A stretch of 8,212 nucleotides of DNA from Haloferacaceae archaeon (GCA_018609965.1 JAHENP010000273.1:1-8212), one strand, 5' to 3'; positions 1 to 6,336 are shown, numbered from the stretch's first letter. The notes: generated from the sequence alone by a model not told the origin. Program-made: numbers and translations.

Positions 1-171
1 ACGCTCCGGGTCGTCGGTGAACACCGCTCGCTCCGCCCCGGACGCTGGGTCGGCCGACACACGCCAGTCGAGTCTGTCGTCGAGTTCCGCGACCAACTCC
101 TCCGACAATCCGTCGAAGCTGTCGGAGACACGCACTCCGACCCGGGCTGGATCGGATGTCACTCGACTCAT
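1..171 (-). CDS. N-terminal fragment of an unrecognised acidic protein, runs off the left edge
   Basis: An ATG at 171-169 opens a frame with no stop for 57 codons to the window edge, so only the N-terminus is visible. A TGA lies immediately upstream in the same frame, which fixes the ATG as the earliest possible start. The peptide is acidic (SEELVAELDDRLDW, then AVFTDDPER), as is usual for haloarchaea. A short hydrophobic strand (VGVRVS) followed by a helix and a second strand (WRVSA) would fit an alpha/beta domain, but no family motif is recognisable. No signal peptide or membrane segment is seen. The next gene upstream on the same strand, the small zinc-finger gene, ends 217 bases away, so this is probably a separate transcription unit. 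The coding call rests on frame, start and composition. The function is unknown. Confidence 0.6.
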   Translation of the reverse strand, partial: MSRVTSDPARVGVRVSDSFDGLSEELVAELDDRLDWRVSADPASGAERAVFTDDPER

Positions 172-195
172 TCAGTTCGGATAGCATCTCCACCG

Positions 196-203
196 GGAAA
201 ACG
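196..203 (-). promoter_or_regulatory. Possible TATA-like element for the gene at 171
   Basis: On the minus strand, CGTTTTCC lies about 25-32 bases upstream of the ATG at 171, the usual distance for a haloarchaeal TATA box on a short-leader or leaderless transcript. It is the only T-rich stretch in a GC-rich gap, but it is a poor match to TTTAWA. The rest of 172-388 holds no convincing gene. Confidence 0.3.
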
Positions 204-388
204 ATTGGCAACTGACACACAACTACTGACACCGACGCCACGAGCCGTCTCGGGAAACACCGTGTTGGTAGCTATCACGCCACGTCTTTCGGGCCACACG
301 ATAACATCAACGCACCGTGTTCGGCAACAGATATGTCAGTGATACGACAACTTCGGGTGGGCCGACGGGAACGGTGACCGCAGTCCGC

Positions 389-571
389 TCAGACGAAATC
401 CCGGCCGCAGTCGATACAGACGACCACCAGCTGACCGTCGTCGGCGCCCACCCGCAGTTGTCCGCCACACCACCGACACGTCCGGTCGGCGGCGATGACC
501 TGTGCGTGGGTCGTCGCCGTTCGGTCATCGAGTGTCGTCGGGGTGACTCCGGGGAGCGCGTGTGTCGACAT
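389..571 (-). CDS. Small two-CxxC zinc-finger protein (60 aa)
   Basis: This is a 60-residue protein starting at ATG 571-569 and ending at TGA 391-389. The C-terminal half carries two knuckles, CRWCGG (Cys32, Cys35) and CIDCGRDF (Cys52, Cys55), 16 residues apart and separated by a short beta-like segment (GQLVVV). This is the layout of the small CPxCG-related zinc-finger proteins that are abundant in haloarchaea. Such proteins probably bind one zinc ion and mediate protein or nucleic-acid contacts; most have no assigned function. The N-terminal 30 residues are Thr- and Ala-rich and probably flexible. The gene lies divergently 179 bases from the HalX response regulator. A longer frame on the opposite strand (317-616) covers the same bases but has no domain signature. 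The four spaced cysteines make the minus-strand reading the credible one. Specific function is unknown. Confidence 0.72.
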   Translation of the reverse strand: MSTHALPGVTPTTLDDRTATTHAQVIAADRTCRWCGGQLRVGADDGQLVVVCIDCGRDFV

Positions 572-710
572 GACGACCCGACGTACGGCCTCGACACCGT
601 TCGGTCGGCAGGCTAACCACGCAGTTGCCCCCGAACGTGTCAGTCTAACTACCGGGACGAGACGTAGAGCCGGCTCACGACGGGGTCAGACCGGTCGTCG
701 TGAGCCAAAA

Positions 711-717
711 CTATAGT
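711..717 (+). promoter_or_regulatory. TATA box of the HalX response regulator gene
   Basis: CTATAGT, preceded by an A-rich BRE-like CCAAAA at 705-710, is the clearest archaeal promoter element in the left third. It predicts transcription from about position 741, giving a leader of roughly 10 bases before the GTG at 751. The short leader contains a weak GGTG only. Confidence 0.6.
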
Positions 718-750
718 CGGGGGCCGAGTTAGAACGGGTGTGAGCCAGCA

Positions 751-1335
751 GTGACGGAGACAGACACAGCCGACGTGTCCGACGTCCGTGTCCTGGTCGT
801 GGACGACGAAAAGGAGGTCGCAGACGCCTACGCGCTCCGCCTCCGGGACGTGTGTGACGTGGAGACGGCGTACAACGGGCCAGAGGCACTGGAGACGGCC
901 GACGAGGAAACGATCGACATCGTCCTGCTGGACCGCCGGATGCCGGAGATGTCCGGCGACGAGGTGCTCCGGCGGCTCCGCGACCACTCGTTTGTCGGGC
1001 GTGTCGTGATGTTGACCGCGGTCGACCCCGGGTTCGACGTGTTGGACCTCCCGTTCGACGACTATCTCCGCAAGCCGGTCGAACGCGAGGGGCTGGTGTC
1101 GGCCATCGACCACCACCGCGAGGTGCTCGCGTACGACCTGTTGGGGGAGTATTTCAGTGCCGAGTCGAAACGAGCGGTGTTGGCCGCCGAGCTACCCGCG
1201 GAGGCCCGCGCCGACCACGACGGCTACGGTGAACAGGCCGCCCGCGTCGAGCGGTTGGAGAAACGTGTCAGGCGACTGCTCGCGGACCCGGGGATTCTCG
1301 ACACGTTCGGCGATATCGGGCGCGAGGGCATCTGA
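751..1335 (+). CDS. Response regulator with receiver and HalX domains
   Basis: This is a 194-residue cytoplasmic two-component response regulator. The receiver domain covers about residues 11-120 and has all the key residues: acidic pair Asp18-Asp19 in VLVVDDE, phosphoacceptor Asp61 in VLLDRRMP, Thr89 in MLTA, and Lys108-Pro109 in YLRKP. The remaining 70 or so residues (EYFSAESKR to the end) match the HalX domain, a helical C-terminal extension found mainly in haloarchaeal response regulators. HalX is not a recognised DNA-binding fold, so its output is unknown and may be protein contact. The start is a GTG. An in-frame TAG at 730-732 and the absence of any start codon after it leave this as the only reasonable choice. 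The gene has its own promoter and converges on the kinase/Bat-like operon, whose kinase is a plausible phosphodonor, though that pairing is inference. Confidence 0.93.
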   Translation: MTETDTADVSDVRVLVVDDEKEVADAYALRLRDVCDVETAYNGPEALETADEETIDIVLLDRRMPEMSGDEVLRRLRDHSFVGRVVMLTAVDPGFDVLDLPFDDYLRKPVEREGLVSAIDHHREVLAYDLLGEYFSAESKRAVLAAELPAEARADHDGYGEQAARVERLEKRVRRLLADPGILDTFGDIGREGI

Positions 1336-1445
1336 GGGACGACAGCTCGCCTGCAGTCGTACCGCGACAGACACCACCCACTCGCAACCGGACCGCGACA
1401 GCCCGACACACCCGCCCGCACCGACACCGCGACAGCCCGACCACC
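1336..1445. repeat. Convergent intergenic gap with three short direct repeats
   Basis: This gap between the converging response regulator and Bat-like genes contains ACCGCGACAG at 1361-1370, and the longer form ACCGCGACAGCCCGAC at 1392-1407 and 1426-1441, so the spacings are 31 and 34 bases. No ORF, hairpin with a T-run or promoter is evident. The repeats may simply be low-complexity drift in C-rich sequence, or may help end transcription from both sides. Confidence 0.4.
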
Positions 1446-2993
1446 TCACCCCCGGTCGTGTTCCTCGAAGAACGACGACAGCAGTTTGTACTGTCCGGCA
1501 CGCAGGTGGTACAACAGTGTCGGCGCGGTGATATCCAACGACTCGGCGACCTCCTCGGCGGTGCTCCCCCGCGGAGACTCGAAGTAGTCCGCAAAGAACG
1601 CCGTCCGCAACGCCTCTGACTGTTTCTCGGTGAGCCGGTCACCCAGGGCGTCACGCACGTCGCGTTCGGTCGTCACGGAGCGTTCCCGTTCGCGTTTCGC
1701 CGCCAACTGCGCGGAAAACTCCCGTTTGATCGTCTCGGAGATCCGGCGTACGTCCTCGCTGGGTGACAGCTCCACGACCATCTCCCCGCGTCCCTCGTTG
1801 TACGACGCCGACGCGACCGTCCCGCCGAGCGCCGACGCGGCGACAAGCGGCGACTCCCCGACCAACTCCACCTCGACGGAGCCGTCCGTCTCCCCCTCGT
1901 CGATCACGCGGGTGCGTTCGACCCCCGGCTCGTCCGCCAGCGTCGCCGCGACCGCCGACGGCGCCGCGCTGACGACGCTCACGTAACACAACAGGCGGCT
2001 CTCCTCCTGTGAGACGAGCCCGTCGAGTGACAACGCCGCGTCACACGCCGCCGAGGCGGTCGGAAACGGCCCGCCGTCGGCCGGGTACTCCAGTGTGAGC
2101 TCTGTCACCGTGTCCGACAACAACAGGTTCCGGTGGCGGGCGGCGTTGATCGCGAACCCCGCGACCCGGCCGAGCGTCTCGAAGCTGGCGCGTTCCCGTC
2201 CCGAGAAGGCGTCCGCCTCGGTGGCGTAAACGCCGACGACACCGTAGACGGTGTCGCCGTACACCAACGGGATCGACAGCGTCGACTGAATCCCGTTGGC
2301 AAACGCCGTCTGTCGCACCGGCTCCGGAACCGCCGGGTCGTCCGCGACCGGTTGGACGAGCCGCACCGCACCCGTCTCCATCGCCCGTTCCTCCGGGCCG
2401 GTGTCGTCGCCGTCGAGACTCTCGCGAATCCGGTCGATCGCGCCGTCCGTCGCGCCCGCAGACGCCCGGATCACCACGTCGTCACCGCCGATCTCCCGTT
2501 CGCCGAACCAGGCGAACGCGTACCGATCCGTCTCCCCGAGCCGGGTGACCACCGTCTCCGCGATCCCCTCGCGGGTGGTCGCGCCGACCAACTCGACGAG
2601 AATCTCCGACACCAGCTCCGACAACACCGCCATCCGGTCGAGTTCCGCCCGGAGCCGGTCCGTCTCCTGACCCCGCTCGTGTCTGTCGGTCACGTCCTCG
2701 ACGTACACCCGGACGCCGTCGTCGTCTGGCGCGACCGTCACGCTGAACCACCGGTCCGGCTCCGGGTAGTACTCCTCGAACGCCGTGTGCGACACCGACT
2801 CCGTGAACGTCCGTGGGAGCGTCCGTTCGACGGAGTGGGGAAACGTCTCTGTCACGTCGCTGTCGACGAGTGTCTCCCGGTCGGCGTCGAGCAACTCCGT
2901 GGCCGTCCGGTTGACCGCGGTGATCCGGCCGTCGTGGGTCACGTCCAACACGCCGACGGGACACGCAGAGAGCCTCTCCATCGTCGGTAGCAC
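1446..2993 (-). CDS. Bacterio-opsin-activator-like regulator: PAS, GAF, BAT and HTH_10 domains
   Basis: This is a 515-residue cytoplasmic sensor-regulator with the domain order of the haloarchaeal Bat family. A PAS domain lies at about 8-105 (VGVLDVTHDGRITAVN to VYVEDVTD), followed by a short linker helix at 106-120. A GAF domain lies at about 122-288 (STLSIPLVYGDTVYGVVGVY is its core), and a BAT/HTH-associated domain at about 291-445. A C-terminal HTH_10 domain lies at about 453-510 (LTEKQSEALRTAFFADYFESP, then TAEEVAESLDITAPTLLYHL). HTH_10 binds DNA; Bat itself responds to oxygen and light at bop promoters, but no bop gene is in view, so the target here is unknown. There is no receiver domain. 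GTG at 2993 directly follows a TGA; ATG at 2981 is an equally possible start, with GGGTGA 12 bases upstream. The gene begins 11 bases after the kinase stop, so the two form one operon. Confidence 0.9.
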   Translation of the reverse strand: MLPTMERLSACPVGVLDVTHDGRITAVNRTATELLDADRETLVDSDVTETFPHSVERTLPRTFTESVSHTAFEEYYPEPDRWFSVTVAPDDDGVRVYVEDVTDRHERGQETDRLRAELDRMAVLSELVSEILVELVGATTREGIAETVVTRLGETDRYAFAWFGEREIGGDDVVIRASAGATDGAIDRIRESLDGDDTGPEERAMETGAVRLVQPVADDPAVPEPVRQTAFANGIQSTLSIPLVYGDTVYGVVGVYATEADAFSGRERASFETLGRVAGFAINAARHRNLLLSDTVTELTLEYPADGGPFPTASAACDAALSLDGLVSQEESRLLCYVSVVSAAPSAVAATLADEPGVERTRVIDEGETDGSVEVELVGESPLVAASALGGTVASASYNEGRGEMVVELSPSEDVRRISETIKREFSAQLAAKRERERSVTTERDVRDALGDRLTEKQSEALRTAFFADYFESPRGSTAEEVAESLDITAPTLLYHLRAGQYKLLSSFFEEHDRG

Positions 2994-3004
2994 TCACCCG
3001 GCGG

Positions 3005-4075
3005 CTATCTGTCTGTCGGTGCCGCGAGGCCAACGATCTCGAACTGTGCACCGCCGTCGTCCGCCTCGACGACCCGCACCTCCCAGCCGTGGGCGGCGAC
3101 GATCCGACCGACGATTGCCAGCCCCAGTCCGGTGCCCGTCCCGTCGACGGTGTACCCCGACCGGAACACCTGGTCCCGCTCCGCCGGCGGAATCCCCGGC
3201 CCGTCGTCGGCGACGTAGAACCCGTCGGCGACGGTCCCCAGCCGCACGGTCGGCGCCGGCCCGGCGTGTTCCGTCACGTTCCGGAACAGGTTCTCGAACA
3301 ACCGTTCCAACGTGTTCGGGTCCGCGTCGGCCGTCGGCGGGGCGTCGACCACCAACTCCGCGTCGCCGGTCGCGACGGTGTCCCAGGCCGCGCGGGCCGT
3401 CGCCGCCACGTCGACCTGTCGCCGGTCCGGTTCACCGACCCGCGAGAGGGTCAACACGTCGTCAATGATCCGTTCCATCCGGTCGTGGGCGTCCGCAACC
3501 GTCGAGAGGTGGTCCGTCGCCCCCGTCTCCTGTGCCACCCGGAGGTGGGCCTTCGCCACGTCCAACGGGTTCCGGAGGTCGTGACTCACGACACTCGCGA
3601 CGAGTTCGCCGTCCGCGCCCGGAGTCAGCGGGTCGTCGTTTCGCCCGGTGGGTGGAGCCTGCGCGGTCTCGTTCCCGGCTGCGGCCGGACTCCCCGTGTT
3701 GTCGGCGTGTCGACCCGGCGGGTCGCCGTCGGTCGAGAGATCGAAGATTCGGACACGGTCGTCTCCCTCGTCGGTCGCTCGCAAGAGGAGATCCGGCGCC
3801 GGGGGCTCCTCGTCGCTCGGCCGGTCGACGCTGGCGGCGTAACAGTCCGTGTCGCCGGCCGCGAGCCGAGTGGCGAGCGTCTCTGGCGACGGCGCCCGGA
3901 CGGCCAACGCGAGCACGTCCGCCAGCCGGCGGTCCCTCTCGGGGTCGCCGAATCGGGAACAGAACCGGTCGTCGACCCCGCTGACGACCGGGTTGTCGTC
4001 GGCGGAGGCGAGTCCGATTGTCGCCGCTGTCGACTGCTCGTCTCCCGCTCGTCGTCCGGCTGGGTTGCCCGGCAT
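3005..4075 (-). CDS. Soluble sensor histidine kinase with a divergent N-terminal domain
   Basis: From ATG 4075 this is a 356-residue cytoplasmic kinase. Residues 1-15 are disordered. Residues about 20-115 look like a degenerate PAS fold (ADDNPVVSGVDDRFCSRFG resembles the PAS start) with Cys39 and Cys78. A Gly/Pro/Asn-rich linker (117-155) follows. The HisKA dimerisation domain has its phospho-acceptor at His165 (VVSHDLRNPL). The HATPase domain has the N box with Asn262 and Asn266 (ENLFRNVTEH), the G1 box at about 290-294 (DDGPGIP), the F box FRSGYT, and the G2 box GTGLGL at 314-319. There are no membrane segments, so the signal is intracellular. The frame extends upstream to a TTG at 4120; I prefer the ATG, although the TATA-like GATTAAC at 4154-4148 predicts a start of transcription close to that TTG. 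It is the first gene of an operon with the Bat-like regulator. Confidence 0.93.
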   Translation of the reverse strand: MPGNPAGRRAGDEQSTAATIGLASADDNPVVSGVDDRFCSRFGDPERDRRLADVLALAVRAPSPETLATRLAAGDTDCYAASVDRPSDEEPPAPDLLLRATDEGDDRVRIFDLSTDGDPPGRHADNTGSPAAAGNETAQAPPTGRNDDPLTPGADGELVASVVSHDLRNPLDVAKAHLRVAQETGATDHLSTVADAHDRMERIIDDVLTLSRVGEPDRRQVDVAATARAAWDTVATGDAELVVDAPPTADADPNTLERLFENLFRNVTEHAGPAPTVRLGTVADGFYVADDGPGIPPAERDQVFRSGYTVDGTGTGLGLAIVGRIVAAHGWEVRVVEADDGGAQFEIVGLAAPTDR

Positions 4076-4119
4076 CGTCTGTTTCGTCGCGTGGTCGGGT
4101 CGTCGACCGCGTCGCGACA

Positions 4120-4133
4120 ACTGTCGTGACAGT
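4120..4133. promoter_or_regulatory. Palindrome at the predicted transcription start of the kinase operon
   Basis: ACTGTCGTGACAGT has perfect 6-base arms around a 2-base centre. It sits about 20 bases downstream of the TATA-like element at 4148-4154, which puts it over the predicted transcription start, a typical position for a repressor operator. An 8-base palindrome, GTCGCGAC, abuts it at 4111-4118. Operator function is inference. Confidence 0.4.
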
Positions 4134-4147
4134 ATCTCCCGACGCCT

Positions 4148-4154
4148 GTTAATC
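4148..4154 (-). promoter_or_regulatory. TATA-like element of the kinase/Bat-like operon
   Basis: Minus-strand GATTAAC is the most AT-rich heptamer in the divergent region between the kinase and HAD genes. It predicts initiation near 4124. That gives a leader of about 49 bases to the ATG at 4075, or a nearly leaderless message if the TTG at 4120 were used. An imperfect palindrome, GTGTGGCTAACTACAC (4156-4171), lies just upstream, where an activator would bind. Confidence 0.45.
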
Positions 4155-4201
4155 GGTGTGGCTAACTACACAGACTCACGGCTCTGGCCGCGGTCGGAGT
4201 G

Positions 4202-4208
4202 CTGATAC
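4202..4208 (+). promoter_or_regulatory. TATA box of the HAD hydrolase gene
   Basis: CTGATAC resembles the CTTATAC and CTTATCA boxes of two other genes in this window. It lies 25-31 bases before the ATG at 4233, favouring that ATG and a leaderless message over the GTG at 4224, which would be too close to the box. Confidence 0.5.
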
Positions 4209-4232
4209 GCGCCCGGCCGGAACGTGTCGGTG

Positions 4233-4904
4233 ATGGAGTACGACGCAGTCGTGTTCGACATGGACGGTGTGTTGGTCGAGCGGACACCGTCGTGGGTGTT
4301 CGACGAGGCGGCGACAGAGGCGTTGGCGGCGGCGGGAATCGACGACCCGACCGACTACGAGTTCCACGCCGTCCGGACGCTGAACGCCGACCCGCAGGCC
4401 GCGACGGACCACTTCGAGACCGAACACAGCGTCGACTTCCCGACGCTGTGGAGCCGGCGGGACGAACTCGTGACGGACAAACAGGCGACGGCGGTCGCCC
4501 GCGACGAAAAGACTGCCTACGAACACGCCGCCGCCGCGACCAAGCTCTCGGTGCCGACCGCCGTTGTCTCGAACAACCTCCAACGCGCCGTCGAAACCGT
4601 GCTCGGCGCGTTCGATCTGGTCGACCGGTTCGAGACGCTGTACGGGCTCGCTCCCGACCTGTCCGAACACGACAAACGCAAGCCGAACCCGGTCTATCTC
4701 AGACAGGCGCTCGACGAACTCGACGCCGACGACGCGGTGTACGTCGGTGACCGACCCAGTGATGTCGCCGCCGCCCACAACGCCGGGATCGACAGCGCGT
4801 TCGTCCGGCGGCCGTTCGCGACAGACACCACGTTTGACGGCGACGAACCGACCTACGACGTGGACTCCCTGGCCGCCTTTCGCGACGCGATCTACGGCTC
4901 CTGA
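4233..4904 (+). CDS. HAD superfamily hydrolase (phosphoglycolate-phosphatase-like)
   Basis: This is a 223-residue cytoplasmic phosphatase of the haloacid dehalogenase superfamily, subfamily I by its cap position between motifs I and II. All four motifs are intact. Motif I is VVFDMDGVL with nucleophile Asp9 and acid/base Asp11. Motif II is AVVSNN with Ser113. Motif III is KRKPNP with Lys150. Motif IV is YVGDRPSDV with Asp173 and Asp177 for magnesium. The helical cap spans roughly residues 17-90. Such enzymes hydrolyse small phosphate monoesters; the substrate cannot be told from sequence. In-frame GTG codons at 4224 and 4230 could add three or one residues, but the promoter position and the motif I distance favour the ATG at 4233. 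It is a single-gene unit, ending 7 bases from the convergent HD gene. Confidence 0.92.
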   Translation: MEYDAVVFDMDGVLVERTPSWVFDEAATEALAAAGIDDPTDYEFHAVRTLNADPQAATDHFETEHSVDFPTLWSRRDELVTDKQATAVARDEKTAYEHAAAATKLSVPTAVVSNNLQRAVETVLGAFDLVDRFETLYGLAPDLSEHDKRKPNPVYLRQALDELDADDAVYVGDRPSDVAAAHNAGIDSAFVRRPFATDTTFDGDEPTYDVDSLAAFRDAIYGS

Positions 4905-4911
4905 GCGACGG

Positions 4912-6081
4912 TCACGCGACCACGCTGTCGGGTAACCCGAGCACCTCGACGGTCGCGGCGGCGACCGCCGGCACGTCCGCCTCGGGGGCGTACACACCCA
5001 TTCGCCAACCGCCACGGCGGGCCGCACGCAGTCCAGACACCAGGTCCGAGGCGTCCTCCAGCCGTTGGACGACGCCGTCGACGACGACCCGACTGCCGGC
5101 CTCCTTGAACCGCGGGCGGGGCGGCACGTCGACGACGACCGCGTGTTCGTCGACGCCGGCCCGGGCGGCGATGTCCGCCTCCGCGGCGCGCTCGTCGGCG
5201 TGGTCCATCTCCACGACTGCGGCGGGCACCTCGTCTAAGCCGGCCCACACCGCGCGTTTGAACAGGTCGCGGTGTTCGATCCGACGGCCCAGTTCCGGCA
5301 CGTCCTCCCGGAGCGCGACGAGCAGGTCGTGGTCGGCCATCCGCCGGAACGTCTCCACGTCGAGATCGGTGCGTTCGAGCAGTCGCTCGGAGGCTCGCTC
5401 CAACATCCCGCCGGCGATCCGGGAGACGTGGTGGCGGTACACTGTCGAGTCCATCAGCGCCCGGGCGAGCAACAACGACTCCGCGGTGGGGACGTTCCCC
5501 TCCGCGAGCACCAACTCCCCGTCGGCGTACTCCAGTTCGCGGACGAGCCGTTCGTGGTCGATACTCCCGTACGGGACGCCCGTGTGGTGGGCGTCACGAA
5601 CCAGATAGTCCATCCGGTCGACATCCAGCTCCCCGGAGACGAGCTGGCCGAGTTCACCCTCCCCGCGGACCAGCCGGGCGACCCGGGTCGGCGAGAGATC
5701 GTGGTCGCGCAACACCTCGCCGAGTTCGGTCGTCTCCAACAGATCGCCGAGTTCGTCGTGGTCGCGGCCCGTCCGGCGACGGATCACCTCCTCCGTCTGG
5801 TGGCCGTACGGGCCGTGCCCCACGTCGTGGAGCAACGCCGCAGCACGGACGTGGCGTGCGCGGTCCCCCTCGATCCCCAGAAACGACAACGCCCGCGAGG
5901 CGAGATGGTACACGCCAAGCGAGTGTTCGAACCGGGTGTGGGACGCAGAGGGGTAGACGAGCCGGACGGTCGACAGCTGTTTGATGTGACGGAGCCGTTG
6001 GACGGCGTCGGTGTCGAGCAACGCCGCGGCGACCGGGCAGAGGGTGACGTGGTCGTGAACGGAGTCTTTGATCGCGGTCAC
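4912..6081 (-). CDS. HD-domain phosphohydrolase of the COG1078 (dNTPase-like) family
   Basis: This is a 389-residue cytoplasmic metal-dependent phosphohydrolase. The N-terminus IKDSVHDHVTL to RLRHIKQLSTVRLVYP is the diagnostic start of the COG1078 family. The HD metal site is visible as His53 (RFEHSLGVYHLA), His85-Asp86 (ALLHDVGHGPYGH) and the later DVDRMDYL with Asp153, Asp155 and Asp158. The C-terminal third (VVVDVPPRPRFKEAG, then YAPE) is also typical of archaeal members, so the protein is full length. Characterised relatives hydrolyse dNTPs; the substrate here is inferred only at that level. The frame is open up to a TTG at 6180, but those extra 33 residues are low-complexity and Pro-rich. 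The GTG at 6081 starts exactly where the family homology begins and lies the right distance from a TATA-like box, so it was chosen. Confidence 0.93.
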   Translation of the reverse strand: MTAIKDSVHDHVTLCPVAAALLDTDAVQRLRHIKQLSTVRLVYPSASHTRFEHSLGVYHLASRALSFLGIEGDRARHVRAAALLHDVGHGPYGHQTEEVIRRRTGRDHDELGDLLETTELGEVLRDHDLSPTRVARLVRGEGELGQLVSGELDVDRMDYLVRDAHHTGVPYGSIDHERLVRELEYADGELVLAEGNVPTAESLLLARALMDSTVYRHHVSRIAGGMLERASERLLERTDLDVETFRRMADHDLLVALREDVPELGRRIEHRDLFKRAVWAGLDEVPAAVVEMDHADERAAEADIAARAGVDEHAVVVDVPPRPRFKEAGSRVVVDGVVQRLEDASDLVSGLRAARRGGWRMGVYAPEADVPAVAAATVEVLGLPDSVVA

Positions 6082-6103
6082 GCGAGGAGGTGGCGGCGGT
6101 CGC

Positions 6104-6110
6104 GTAGAAA
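6104..6110 (-). promoter_or_regulatory. TATA-like element of the HD phosphohydrolase gene
   Basis: Minus-strand TTTCTAC lies 23-29 bases upstream of the GTG at 6081, which suits a leaderless transcript. It supports the downstream GTG over the upstream TTG. Confidence 0.45.
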
Positions 6111-6159
6111 CTCTGTCGTTCCGGCCGCGAGTCTGTGGCTGTCGGGGACTGTGCCAAAG

Positions 6160-6166
6160 CTTATCA
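6160..6166 (+). promoter_or_regulatory. TATA box of the 48-aa zinc-ribbon gene
   Basis: CTTATCA, preceded by the BRE-like CCAAAG at 6154-6159, lies 24-30 bases before the ATG at 6190, so the message is probably leaderless. It is part of a 108-base divergent promoter region shared with the HD gene. Confidence 0.6.
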
Positions 6167-6189
6167 CAGCCCCGCGACAAATCAGAACG

Positions 6190-6336
6190 ATGTCACAGCC
6201 GCCGTTCGTCTGCGTCGAGTGTGGCTCCCGTGTGAGCGCCGGGTCGTTCCGAGCGGCGTGTCCCGACTGTGGCGGGACACTCTCCGAGGAGTCGCTCGAA
6301 CCGGTACACGCGGGCACGGACGGCGGCCGTCAGTAG
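6190..6336 (+). CDS. Small rubredoxin/rubrerythrin-like zinc-ribbon protein (48 aa)
   Basis: This is a 48-residue protein with two metal-binding knuckles, CVECGS (Cys8, Cys11) and CPDCGG (Cys24, Cys27), and a short acidic tail (LSEESLEPV). The spacing matches the small haloarchaeal proteins usually annotated as rubrerythrin-like domain or zinc-ribbon proteins. It could hold zinc or iron, but on its own it lacks the diiron four-helix bundle of a true rubrerythrin, so an enzymatic role is unlikely. The start is the only ATG in the frame and sits at the ideal distance from the promoter at 6160-6166. It may be followed in the same direction by the unknown gene at 6403, but that gene has its own promoter-like element. 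The role is unknown. Confidence 0.85.
   Translation: MSQPPFVCVECGSRVSAGSFRAACPDCGGTLSEESLEPVHAGTDGGRQ

Noticed and set aside
317..616. 99-residue plus-strand open frame opposite the small zinc-finger gene
   Set aside because: It starts at a GTG without a convincing promoter and has no domain. The minus strand offers four correctly spaced cysteines. I cannot wholly exclude it.
649..1116. 155-residue minus-strand open frame opposite the response regulator
   Set aside because: It has no motif, while the plus strand encodes a receiver domain with all of its conserved residues.
1361..1441. Possible CRISPR-like array
   Set aside because: There are only three imperfect copies of 10-16 bases with 18-21 base spacers, no cas genes nearby, and C-rich low-complexity sequence throughout.
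2133..2990. 285-residue plus-strand open frame opposite the Bat-like gene
   Set aside because: Arg/Asp/Val repeats without any family signature; a shadow of the PAS and GAF coding sequence.
1446..2993. Bat itself as the bop regulator
   Set aside because: The domain order matches the family, but the family is large in haloarchaea and no bop, brp or carotenoid gene is present, so the gene symbol is not given.
4076..4120. Kinase start at the TTG 4120
   Set aside because: TTG starts are rare and the added 15 residues are Arg-rich and unlike the rest. The promoter position leaves some room for it, so it is noted as an alternative.
3089..4129. 346-residue plus-strand open frame opposite the kinase
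   Set aside because: Its product is rich in Arg, Val and Gly with no domain, and it is the exact antisense of a kinase with every catalytic box intact. Long antisense frames are expected in GC-rich haloarchaeal genes.
5272..6336. 354-residue plus-strand open frame running through the HD gene into the zinc-ribbon gene
   Set aside because: Most of it is the antisense of the HD gene. Only its last 48 codons, from the ATG at 6190, form a real gene with CxxC motifs and a promoter.
6190..6336. True rubrerythrin
   Set aside because: At 48 residues it has only the metal-knuckle part and no diiron four-helix bundle.
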